In this document: positions 36,122 through 47,556 of the stretch, in pieces | How the letters are laid out: the number at the start of each line of letters is the position of its first letter | Position numbering within the stretch: the stretch's first letter is position 1 | Assembly: GCA_028023455.1 (NCBI GenBank) | Contig: JAQFVV010000012.1 | Coordinates: 5,988,499-6,052,498 of the forward strand | Reading direction: 5' to 3' | Source: Epiperipatus broadwayi | Lineage: Eukaryota; Onychophora; Udeonychophora; Euonychophora; Peripatidae | Length of the DNA stretch: 64,000 nt | Translations under genes and position numbers: made by a program | The notes under the pieces: generated by a model | The model's database searches: none | What the model was told of the DNA's origin: nothing | The model's input: only the letters and a program-made list of their open reading frames with translations

Positions 36122-38140
36122 ATATATATATGACTGAAAGACAAGAGATTAATTTGAGTTGTTTAAATGAATGATGATATATTATTCATAAAACGTATAT
36201 GACTGTATACTATAAAGAAAGATTTCATCACTGATGAAGTTTTATATCATACTCCTGTCAGTAATTCAGTTTGTATTTTGATGTAAGAGCAGAAAATATT
36301 AAACTATGCCAAAGAAAATTATATATTTTTTCTGTTTATTGGTAATGAAAATGACTCTTTTATCTATTTACCTTACATCTGATTGATGGCCTGATTTTTT
36401 TCATATTTTTCATTAAGAATTAACTCCAAAAATCTTCAACTTAACCAATTAATCACACAGATCTGGTTATTCACATATTCTCCTCTCTCATTATTCTATT
36501 CCTATTGTGAAAATAATTTAGATGTCTCAACTTAATCATTTAGCACAAAACATTTTTTAACTTATTATAGTATCTACAATTATATATGTATGTACAAAGA
36601 TAGATAACAAGTTTAGAAATTTCAGCTATGAAAATCCAAAGCAAGGTGGATGCAATAGTTATTACCCAAAAAGATTTCTCATTAAATATAGTATAAATAT
36701 TGAACGTTTTTATGATAAAATACATCAAATTGATTTTTTTGGATGTGCAAAATGCTATGTGGAGAAAGATTAGTAAATTAACATTTCTGATTGCAATCAT
36801 AACTATGCAAGGAATCCAAAGTTGCCTGCTGGCATTTCTACCATAATTCAGAAATCAATTATTTTCTTTAAAAAAGCTGTTAAAAATTAATTTTGCATAG
36901 CATGCTTAGACACAAAATTAATCAGAACTGTCCACTGACTGACAATTATTTTCTATGTCATAGTTAAATTGACTATTATATATGTATGACCTATTTTGCG
37001 GGTTCATACATGTTAAAAATTTAAATATTTATATACCTACGTGTCGACTTGATCACACAAGTCATCTACTAAGTAATAAAAGGTATGCAACCCTTGAAAA
37101 TCTTCGTATTAACATATATATATATATAATTAAGACATGCACCTTACAAATCAAGATTACAATATTCTTCCGAACTTTGCCAATCATTGTTTAAATTGAA
37201 TTATATATAGAAAGAAAATGGGCTTCCAAATTTCTAAACCTGGCAAAACTATAGCCCCAATAATAATCAATAATATAGCAAAACAATAAATCATCCAAGA
37301 AGTAATGTCATCTTACATTAAAAAGTTAACAAGCAGAATTAATATTTATTCATTTTAATATCTCATAAATAATCTACTTTGCTATAAATCAATATATAAT
37401 AAGTCAAAAATATCAACATCAAAATTGTCTGTCAGATATGATTAAGACATTCACCTATAAACTGCTCACTATATCCAGCCCAACCAACTGATTGTCAGGG
37501 CTAAATTATGTATAAATAAAAAATGGAATACCACTTTCTATTTCTCTAAGCTGTTTAAATAGACTATAAATTATAAAATGGCAAATGACAGAATGAAATT
37601 GAAATCAGATGAGAAATTAATGTGTTGCATTGGCTTCTCATCTGATTTGTAGTTTTGCTTCATTATTTATCAATGTCTGAATTATGATCTATTATGTGGG
37701 ATTTTATTTTTTTATCTGTAATCTACATATAAATTAACCTTGAAAACAGTTGGAAAAACTTGTAAGTCTGTAAATTTATCTACAAAATCCTGTACAGATA
37801 ACAGCTTCAAACACCTTGCATAGAATCATTTTATGTTTTTATTTTAGGTAAAAAAACCATCATCAGATGCCCCCAAAACTGTTTGTTTTATATAAATACT
37901 GGTAAATTGCTTGATTTAATGTTAATGAATTATTAATATAACCTGTTATTATAATAAAATAAACAGTTGTTTTATTTACTTGAAAATTTGTCTCTGAAAT
38001 TTATATATATTTTGAATGATTCATCAGTTTTTGCATATATTCAGATGAACAATGAATATTCTTTGTATAATGATTAGAACTAATACCATTACAGACTTCT
38101 TTGTATAATTTCAAGATGTTCTTTTATATATATATTGTGG
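36122..38140. other. AT-rich intron DNA with a small hairpin
   Basis: AATGAAATTGAAATCAGATGAGAA (near 37592) and TTCTCATCTGATTTGTAGTTTTGCTTCATT (near 37638) form an imperfect hairpin. The rest is unassigned apart from the weak exon candidate at 37848. Confidence 0.55.
37848..37901 (+). other. Weak candidate cassette exon (phase 1-1, 54 nt)
   Basis: A TTTTATTTTAG acceptor is followed by 54 bases that are open in the phase set by exon A and end in ACTG|GTAAAT. Inclusion would add 18 residues (GKKTIIRCPQNC and so on) to the cytoplasmic tail without changing the frame. There is no other support. A chance match of this size is expected in a 47-kb intron. Confidence 0.12.
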
Positions 38141-38142
38141 AG

Positions 38143-38900
38143 ATACATGAAAGCAGTCAACACTTAAACAATGTCATTAGCAATCAACAATCTCAATTTG
38201 TTGTCAAGACAATCTCCTTTATTAATGGCCTAATATGCTCATAAAGATACTAAGATTGCAATTTGACTACAGAGAATGAAATTATTAGTACATGTGTCTT
38301 TATATGGTTTGAGTATAGAGAGGAAATATTTTATTATCTTTGGAAAAATGAATAAAAGTTATATACTAGAGATACCCATTTTGAGAGACTGACTGTACAA
38401 TAATAAAGATCAAATAAAACATTGTTTTATCTATAGTTAGTTAATAGTTAGCTAGTACTTGAATTTTATTTAATATTTGCCTAGCAATGTTCTTCAATGA
38501 ATTGATTGTTTTACAACATGTCTAGATACACAAACACATTTTGTTTTAGGACAGCATAAATTGGGATAAACTTTTTATATTTAAATGTTGATGGAGGCCT
38601 AATGAGAACTTAATTTATTATTGTTATAATTTTATTTTATTATTATTTTATATATATATTTAAATAAATTGATTTTCTATTTACTAAATTATCTGACTTT
38701 CATATTTTGCATTCATCATCTAATTGGTAATTTATGGTCACACGATGTTATTGTATTATGCTTATTTAAAGGTACGCTGATTTTAGAAGTAAAGTTATTG
38801 GTATTTGCTGCTAATATTAGCATTTATATTTTTACTGTTAATGTTAGGTTGTCTTAAGGTATGGTTTAGATACAATAAAATCCCTTTGATATTTAGCCAT
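38143..38900 (+). repeat. Uninterrupted copy of a dispersed repeat
   Basis: It starts near GAAAGCAGTCAACACTTAAACAATGTCATTAGCAATCAACAATCTCAA (also at 28.7 kb, and its beginning at 30.0 kb), continues through GACTGTACAATAATAAAG, and on through ATTCATCATCTAATTGGTAATTTATGGTCAC. It matches both halves of the split copy at 24.1 and 26.4 kb, so it gives the order of the family. No ORF or terminal structure identifies its class. Confidence 0.7.
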
Positions 38901-39776
38901 ATCCATGATAAATTTTAAGAGTCTTATTTTTTTATACTTAAATATTTTAAACCCTGAGATAACATTAGATTTGGTATATATATTTTAAAAATTAGAAAGA
39001 ATAAGCTAGCCATATATAAATATTATTAGAATTGTTTATTTTTATTTACAGATATACAGTTAAATTTTAATTTAATAATTCTGTGATATTATTTATTAAT
39101 ACACATTTATAGTGTTTTCCAAATATTTAAAATAGAGATAATCTATGTGTTTATATTAAAAGTTATTACTATTATTTTCAGCTTAGCACTTATTACTAAC
39201 ATGAATACATAAAAATATATACTTATGGCGATATATGTGAAAACATCATATATTTAGCAGATAATATTATAACCATATGTTATGATACTTTCTAGAAAAA
39301 GCATTTCATTTTTATGGATTAAAGTTTTAGTAACTCTAAACAGAGCAGCAACACTGTCATTGATTTTTGGGATATATTTTAAATTTCTTTAGTATTTGTT
39401 ACATGCGAATATTTTTAGTTTCATCTTTCTTTATAGTTTTTACATAAAAAATTATACTTGAAAAATATCATGCATCAATATATAGTCATTCATGTGTGAA
39501 CAATACATCAAAAATTGTAATCTTATCAGATAAGTTATTCTAAGTCCACATATTTACAGAACTAGAATTTCATTTATATAACATTGAAGTTAAAAAGGTT
39601 ATTCATTTAGATGTTTTTATGTTGTTGTTTTTAGAATATACTCTAACTTCAAATATTTATTGGCACATGAAATAAGATATAGCAAAGATTATATATAAAT
39701 AGTTGAAATATGGGTATAAGAAATTTCCATTTAGTGTGAAATATATTCATATCAGGGTGACATTTTGATTTCTGTA
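38901..39776. other. AT-rich intron DNA, no gene recognised
   Basis: No feature recognised up to the TA-flanked TIR element. Confidence 0.5.
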
Positions 39777-39778
39777 TA

Positions 39779-40649
39779 CACCTGGGTCTCTTTTTACATG
39801 GACTTATTTAACACGATTTTAAAGTTACGCGATTCGTGTTTCACAGGAAGTCGATTTCCGATAATGCGCTATTACTTTAAATAATAAATTTTGCGCACTT
39901 ACGTTATATTGAAAGTAATAGCACATTATTGAAATTCGACTTTCATCTTAGTAATTTCAATATTTTCAGTGCTTTATAATAGTAAGATTTTATCCAATAA
40001 TGAAATTAAAATCATGATTTCCACATTTTATGAATACACATAGTAAATTTTACAAGATTATAATGTAAATTTGTTCAAACATTGTGCATGTTAATTTTGC
40101 ATCTTAAATCACATTCTGTTTTTGCTTTTTAAAAAAGAACATAATCAATTATTATTTTCTTATTAATGACACTAATCATTAACATGCTCTTAAATTCCAA
40201 CGAGAGCTAAATGGTTATATGTCTGGATATTGCGAGCTTCGTAAACAATTAATAAAATCATCGTCTCAAAGATTAATTACTAATTACGTTGTCACCAGAA
40301 AATCATAATAATTAAAATGTGTATAAAAAAATGTAAATTACTGTACTGTAAATTATGCATAAAAATATATTATTTTGAATAAAATTAAATATTATAGTTA
40401 AAAAAAGTTTGTCTTGTATCAATTTTTTTCAAATTTGAAATTTTTTATTAGTCATATTTTATTTCCTTATTTTGTTTTTGCATGAATTTTAAAGTAATTT
40501 CACGTTGGTGCTTTGCTTTTACGCGAATTTTGAAAAATCACAGACCCCATCCCCCCTTTTTCAATGTAAGTTATGTTCTATTTTTGCATGATTTCATTTG
40601 CACGTGTTTTCTGAGGAACCTATCTATCGCGTAAAACGAGACCCAGGTG
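39779..40649 (-). mobile_element. 871-bp TIR element with TA duplication, copy 2
   Basis: The ends are CACCTGGGTCTCTTTTTAC and GCGTAAAACGAGACCCAGGTG, flanked by TA at 39777-39778 and 40650-40651. The interior is collinear with the copy at 10988 when reverse-complemented. It includes the GTGCATGTTAATTTTGCAT and CGTTGTCACCAGAAAATCAT blocks and the same internal palindrome (39870-39935). It is slightly shorter than copy 1 through internal deletions. No transposase is encoded, so a separate autonomous element must have moved it. Confidence 0.85.
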
Positions 40650-40651
40650 TA

Positions 40652-42149
40652 TTTATTATTTTGTAAAACTTGTTATCACTAATAATATTGTATAAAACAT
40701 ACAGCATTATTAATTTATGCCTTTTTTGAATGAATATATGTATTCCAATGAAATCCTTACATGAGTAAAGCTTTAAAAAAAATTTAGTATAAATTTCTCT
40801 CATTGATTTAAAAAGTTTTTAGAAAATTTGCAAAGGTAGTTTTAACAAAGTAGCATAAAGATACTCTTGCTTACCTATAATCTGTCTTTGACAACAGTAA
40901 TAAAATTTATTTTACACTATCATATTTTGAAGTCGTTTATGTACACATTAATTATTAATACATACTAGATAATGATGACAAATTAATTCCCAGATAAAAA
41001 TAATTGATTATTTCTCATTCTCAAGGGGAAGCACTTTCTGCATTATATCCAGCAGCATGGATATTATGAAGTGTAGCAATTCTTTAAGAGAATCCTATAT
41101 ACTAAATAACGAATTAGATCCTTGCATATACAGAAACGTTTCTAATAATATTCAAATCATAATGAGAAAGGAAACTAGAAAAAAAATACATATTTTACGA
41201 TGCTAGTAAAACTTATTTTTATTTGTTATATATATAATATAAATTTCCACTTCAATTTTAATAACTTTTAAAATTTGTACTCAACTTGATATTTTATGTA
41301 ATTGAAATTTTTTAAATGAAAAGTGAAATATTTGTATTATGAATTAACTTTCACGGATTAAATTTATTGCAGTCACTTTTCTTATTGTTTTATTGGTTAA
41401 CCATCTTTTGGTTAATAATTGCTTGTAGATCTTTATTTAAATTGCAATTAATATTTGAAACACATTTTTTCCTACTGTCTTTACATTCAGCAATTATCAA
41501 AACCCATTGGAGAACATTCGTAATTTCTAAATTTCACCTTTGCATCTGCTTTTTCAACTGTGTGTAGAATTGATAATGAGCAAAATTGTAATTTGAAATA
41601 CAGAAGTGTCATTTTAAACAGCTTTATTGCATTACTAATTATTTTAAAATAAATCAAAAGAAGTTTGTTAAATTTAACGACCATAAGTTTTCTTGAAAAT
41701 TACCAGTTGTTATTTTTATTAAAAACAACTAAGAAGATTTATTGGATGATGAGGATGGGGGGAGTTTTGCAACAGCTATGCAATGTCACAGATCAGTAGA
41801 ACTTGATCATCATTAATTTTTACATTTTAATGCAATTTATTATAGCATAACAATATTGAGCATTTCATATCAATAATATAAATAATAATAAAATTTATAT
41901 ATATATATGTTCTAATGTTTCATTTCAAGTGCATGACTTAATTATATTATTACACGTTTTATTAATTTATTTTTATTATATCTACTACAGTTTTTTTTAG
42001 AATAACTTCTGCTTCAGGAAATATTTATGTAACCCATGGTAGATATTATGAATTTTTGATAGATAGATTTTATATTAATCTTTATTTTTAAAAGATATTA
42101 AAAAAATTCTTTTTTTTTTTTTGCTTTTGTTTGTTTTGCTCTGTTTTTA
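40652..42149. other. AT-rich intron DNA, no gene recognised
   Basis: (TA)n near 41220 and 41895 and a poly-T run near 42105; otherwise unassigned. Confidence 0.5.
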
Positions 42150-42830
42150 CACATGAAATAAATATTTGAAAAACCAGGCACTCTTCACAAACCTGGGAAC
42201 TTTAATTGTAAGTATAGGGGATTTGAACTCAGATTTTCAAGCACCCTTCAACTATCCATACTATCTCATACAACTGATACACATGTAGAAAAGATAAATC
42301 ACCAATATATGTATTTCGTGCTAAACCAGCACTCATCAGTTGGTCCAGATTATCATCTCCCAGGTTTGTGAAGAGTGCCTGGTTTTTAAATATTTACATA
42401 TCAAGCTTGTATCCTGTCCATCCCTTTTATATGTATATAAATGGATATGGTCCTATACATGAGGGGTCAGAGTGACTTCAGGTCAACATGGGCATGGCAA
42501 TAATATTAGCATCAGCATGGGATTTGAGTTTTCATCATCAGATTTTCAATGATATGGATGGCTGAAAAGTTGGAGTGAATTGAAGCCTGTGCATTAAAGT
42601 ATGAAGATTTGCTATCTTAATATAAACTGAGCATGGATTATATATATATGTGTGGGAGATGATAATCTGGACCAACTGATGAGTACTGGTTTAGCACAAA
42701 ATATGTATATTGGTGATTATTTATCTTTTCTACATGTGTATGTTCATGTGTATAAGTTGTATGAGATAGTGTCGATAGTTGAAGGGTGCTTGAAAATCTG
42801 AGTTCAAATCCCCTATACTTACATGAAATA
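42150..42830. repeat. Nested fold-back of tRNA-like SINE modules
   Basis: Two levels of inversion are visible. GAAAAACCAGGCACTCTTCACAAACCTGGGA (42168-42199) is inverted at about 42358-42390. The larger arm from GTAAGTATAGGGGATTTGAACTCAG (42208) to TCATCTCCCA (about 42362) is inverted from about 42652 to 42822, ending TTGAAAATCTGAGTTCAAATCCCCTATACTTAC. GAGTTCAAATCCCC is the B-box-like site. The spacer between the large arms (42400-42650) is unrelated. Confidence 0.8.
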
Positions 42831-42839
42831 AATAGAAAT

Positions 42840-43502
42840 GTTTGCTTTATTTAATTTAAGCATAAAAAGTTCAAGGAGGCATGGGTTATTGCAAGAGATC
42901 TGAATTCAATCAACAGGATGGAGTATTGTGTCCCTTTTTTTTTAAAAAAAAGAAGGAACATCTGACATTTATAATTTATATTTCTTGCTGCAATAATGTG
43001 CCTATTTTATAAACTATATATTCATCCTACTCTTGGCACAGTTAATTAATTAATTTTGCACAATGACTCTGGTGAGTATGCACTGAAAGTTAACTCAGTC
43101 CTATTAAGTGGAAATATATCTATATGGTTATACCTTTTCATAGTGACTTGATTTAGCTCAAGTTTTTTCAGAGTATTTAATTAGTATATGAAAAGAGTTT
43201 CATGTTAAATAATTACATTGTTATACTCTTTATAAAAATGTCATTTTTACAGCAATATTTGATGAAAAATCAACTAACCTTTTGCAGACATCTATAAAGG
43301 ACCATAAATTCTATAAAGGATGTAAATAAAATAACACCAATGTATTACATATTTATATTGCGTTTACTTAATTAATATTTACATTTTTTAAAAGTAAAGT
43401 TTATTAAGCTAAGAGAAATGAAATAGTATTTTGTTCTTTTTTTCTTTATCTATACACATGTAATATTTGAAATACAGGCATTCTTCATATAGCTGGAGCT
43501 TA
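42840..43502. other. AT-rich intron DNA, no gene recognised
   Basis: No feature recognised. Confidence 0.5.
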
Positions 43503-43932
43503 ATTATAAATATAGAGGAATTGAACACAGACTTTCAAGCAACCTTCAACTATCCACACTATCTCATACCACACATGTCCACACATATGTAGAAAAGACA
43601 AATAATCATCAATATATGTATTTCATGCTAAACCAGTAATCATCAGTTGGTCCAGATAATCATTTCCCACACATATATATAATCAGTGCAGCACTGATTA
43701 TATGTGTGTGGAAGATGATGATCTGGACCAACTGATGAGCACTGATTATATATGTGTGTGGGAGATGATATCTGGACCAACTGATGAGTGCTGGTTTCAA
43801 CATGAAATACATATATTGGTGAATATTTATCTTTTCTACATATGTGTGGCATGTGTATCAGTGTTATGAGATAGTGTGGATAGTTGAAGGGTGCTTGAAA
43901 GTCTGTATTCAAATCCCCTATATTTATACACA
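43503..43932. repeat. Fold-back pair of tRNA-like SINE modules with a partial third unit
   Basis: The left arm (AATATAGAGGAATTGAACACAG to about 43677) and the right arm (about 43755-43932, ending GTCTGTATTCAAATCCCCTATATT) are inverted copies of the 42.2-kb module. In the centre, CAGTGCAGCACTG is a small palindrome. A partial unit (ATGTGTGTGGAAGATGATGATC then TGGACCAACTGATGAG) is repeated in direct order, so three module pieces sit together. Confidence 0.8.
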
Positions 43933-43945
43933 TGCCTACCTATTT

Positions 43946-44728
43946 AATTGAATAAATAAAAAAAATGTTTTCAAATAAACTTTTAAATATGTAAATATTG
44001 ATTTATTACAAGATAATTTTAAAATATTTGATTATAAGTTTGACATATCGATTGGCATTAACCTAATACAAAGGAAGCTTTAGTTAAATTACTGCTAAAA
44101 TTCATAATCAAACTTTAGTATCAAATTGAACATTGCAAGTATACCTAAAATAAACTGAAATGATCTCAATTGCTCTCCAATCTGATTATGTAAGGATTGA
44201 TTGACAGAAACATGTATCCTGCAAGAGGTTGGTTGATTTTTCATTAAAAATTGCTATATAAAGTACTATAACGTTTTTATAGAGTGTATGAGTAAAGTAA
44301 CATTAATATATTATGTATTTATGTTGCATTTAGTATATACAGTGGAGCCATGAACTACACAATATCTAACTGCATGATTCAATTGTGCACTATCCTAAAG
44401 CAAATGTAAATAAACAAAAAATTAATGTAAGCAAATAAATAATAATAACAATGAAATTTGCAAACTTGTTAATTTTATTAATCTTGTTACAGTCGCTGCC
44501 ATTTTTTCCTTGCTAAATATCACTTTCTCAAATGTAAATTTATGTAATCATGTTTTCTTCATGATTTAAGTTCAGTTCAATAGTATTATTAAAAGCATGT
44601 GTAGCGATATTTTTCATAGCAATTTTTTTCTTCAAAAAGTTTTATTCTGTAAAGTATATCAATACCTTTAATAATATATATATTAATCATGAGTGATAAT
44701 TCATAAAAATATTGTAAATGTTATATAT
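43946..44728. other. AT-rich intron DNA, no gene recognised
   Basis: No feature recognised up to the LTR. Confidence 0.5.
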
Positions 44729-46960
44729 TGTAACCGGACCCGCATACAACCCTTTTATTACATCAGTTGTAACAATTTTCTGATGAGCATGCTGTAGGAA
44801 GGAACTATCAATTGACATTCCTAATGCAGATGTTAATGCCTCCTACAACAATATTTCCTGCTCATCAGAGGATGTAGTACCATAAAAACTGGGAACATCT
44901 AAACATTTATATGTTTGGTTTTCCAAACAGCGCCATTAGAGTTCCGTCTCACTACAACCTGACTGGCCTGGGTCTAGTTATGTCAGACGTAGCTCAGAAG
45001 GCATGAGATTCTCATGAACCAGTGCTATAATTGATGAGTGATGCGATAAAACAAAACAAAACTGGATAACCAATTTAATTCTTAGTAACAAAAAAAATTT
45101 ATTAAATAACAATTAATTAGCAATTTCTAACAAAGTTCATTTTATCCACATGATAACTCATTTTCATTTTACTTATGAAAGAGCTAGAAGCAGTTCTTTT
45201 TTTTTATCAATAGTTCATTTACAAGTTCATTTATGAGAAGACATTTGGAAATATTCTAATTCAACAATAGTTCATTTTGAATCCATTTATGAGAAGAAGC
45301 TTGGGAATATTCTAATTCAACAATAGTTCATTTTGAATCCAAGAAGAAGCTTGGAAATATTCTAATTCAACAATAGTTCATTTTTGTATTCCTTTATGAG
45401 AAGAAGCTTGGAAATATTCTAATTCAACAATAGTTTATTTTGAATCTTTTGAGAAGAAGCTTGGAAATATTCTAATTCAACAATAGTTCATTTTTGTATT
45501 CCTTTATGAGAAGAAGCTTGGTAGCAGTTAAGCATTTATGATTTATATAACATTTTGTTATTTTATGAATTATTACTGATTGGTAAACATTTAAATTCAG
45601 CAATTCTTGGTTTGTGGAGCATTCATCATTTGGTAATTAAAGCATTTATAATTTAGTCAAATATAAAAGTATATTCTTATACATAAACTCTGTTACATTA
45701 TAAGAAGCTTAGAAGCAGTCAAGCATTTATGATTTATACAGCATTTCATCATTTTATGAATTATTACCGATTGGTAGACATTTGAACTCAGCAATTCTTG
45801 GTTTGTAGAGCATTTATCATTTGATAATTGAGGCATTTATAATTTAGCCAAATATAAAAGTATATTCTTACACATAAACTCTGTTTGGCTTGTGGAGCAT
45901 TTATCATTTAGTAATTGAAGCATTTCTAATTTAATCAAATATAACAGTATATTCATACACATAATTCTGTTATTCTCAATGGTAGTATTAACATTTTTAA
46001 TTTATCATATATATATTCATACACATAATTCTGTTACATTACTCAGATAGAAGTAGTATGCAATTAAAGCACTTCTAATCCATATAGTAAATACGTTCAA
46101 ATATTTTTATAAATAAATTTGCGTATAACCATTTCATAACTTCATTTTATAACGTATGATAAACATGTTCTAATATTTTACAAAATAAATTCTATGTAAT
46201 TATTTCATAACTTCACTTTATAACGTATGATAAAGGTGTTTTAATATTTTATAAAACAAAATGTATGCAACCGTTTCATAACTTCACTTTATAACATATG
46301 ATAAAAATATTTTAATATTTTATAAAAATAATTTTTATATAGATATTTCATGATATCAATTTATAATTCATGGTAAAGATGTCTAAACATTCTTATAACA
46401 TAATTACCTTCCAGTTTTGCAGTCCATTTTACTCAAAAGAAGGCGGGTTATTTCATCGATGGAAAGTCATGGCACAGCGTGGAGAGATTGAAGCCGCTAA
46501 ATTACCCCATTATTATTATAATTCCTCTAGTAAAGTTTTCTTTTTCCATTTTCATGTTTAGTTAAAGCTATATTTTAACTTGTCAAAAGAATTAAGTAAT
46601 ACACTTTCTTTTTTAAAAAAAAAAAATTCAATATGTTCTGCTTCTCTGTGTAAGACGAAAGTTCTTTTCTTCCCACGACGTGCCTAATTTGAATACTGCC
46701 TCAGTTTAACTCAAGTATCTTTTTTCTTTCTTTTTAATGATTGGATAATTAATTTCTTTTTTTTTATTGAGACAGATAAAAAAAAAAAAAAAAGACGATA
46801 TAACATTTTATTCAAATCCATCAATCACAAAATTAAAAATATGATTTTTTTTAAACAAATCAAAATTTATTGCGTTCCCAATTAGACTGAATCACGCTAG
46901 ACATTTTTGAATGGGGGGGATCTTTTGAATATTTATATGAGGAACAGCATATCTGTTTCA
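44729..46960 (-). repeat. 3' LTR (2232 bp) with internal minisatellites
   Basis: It contains three kinds of internal repeat: six or so units of about 57 bp (AAGCTTGG.AATATTCTAATT, CAACAATAGTTCATTTT) at 45180-45530; two to three units with GCAATTCTTGGTTTGT.GAGCAT at 45580-45960; and about four units of about 62 bp (TTTCATAACTTCACTTTATAAC.TATGATAAA) at 46125-46345. It is nearly identical to the partner LTR except for unit gains and losses and a few substitutions. Confidence 0.85.
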
Positions 46961-46973
46961 TTACCCCTCACCA
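46961..46973 (-). promoter_or_regulatory. Candidate polypurine tract
   Basis: On the minus strand GGTGAGGGGTAA directly precedes the TGAAACAG start of the 3' LTR, the expected place of the plus-strand primer in an LTR retrotransposon. Confidence 0.5.
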
Positions 46974-47556
46974 AATTTTGGGATGAAATCGCCTGGAAGT
47001 ACGATTTCATTCCATATACTATACACATTATTTCTCAGTACTGCCTGGTTTTAGATATGCTGATGAATGGGTAAGATGAGCTGGAAAAGTGAATACATGA
47101 ACCATAGCCTCCAATGCTGGGACAAATAGATGGCCAAGCACAAACTACCAGTACACACCGCCTCATGACGTCACGAGAAAATATCTCATTTTTAAGCACT
47201 ACCTCTCTTGTACCTAGAAGTATCATCCAACCAAGAATAGGAGCCAGAGAAAAAAAATCAATTTGGCATTCAGCCAACCCTGCTCAGCTTCGGTGAGTCT
47301 TAGGGGCTATCATTTGGCCTATCCATGAGACCAAGGCCTATACATGAGACCTATATATACGCACTGCTGGACTACTCTTGAAGCACAACATCCAGGTCTG
47401 GATAGTGCCGAGCATATACTTCGGAGCATCATAACACAATGCATCCAAGCAGCTCTGCTCAATCATCCACCATCTCAACATGAAAAACACAAGTTCATGC
47501 ATCACTACACCACACTCACAAACTTTTCCCATCAGCTATCTCTATTTTATTCTGAA
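46974..47556 (-). other. Non-coding 3' internal region of the LTR element
   Basis: Less AT-rich than the surrounding intron. Short ORFs on both strands occur (up to 80 codons) but show no pol motif or other domain. It may be the eroded or replaced remainder of pol. Confidence 0.5.

Noticed and set aside
36540-36800. 86-codon minus-strand ORF with hydrophobic stretches
   Set aside because: Typical AT-rich chance ORF; no start context, domain or repeat relation.
45180-45530. CRISPR-like array of regular repeats
   Set aside because: The units are contiguous minisatellite copies inside an LTR of a eukaryotic retrotransposon, without unique spacers.
46370-46561. 63-codon ORF in the left LTR
   Set aside because: In the other LTR the same place is altered by a deletion that removes the start, so it is not maintained.
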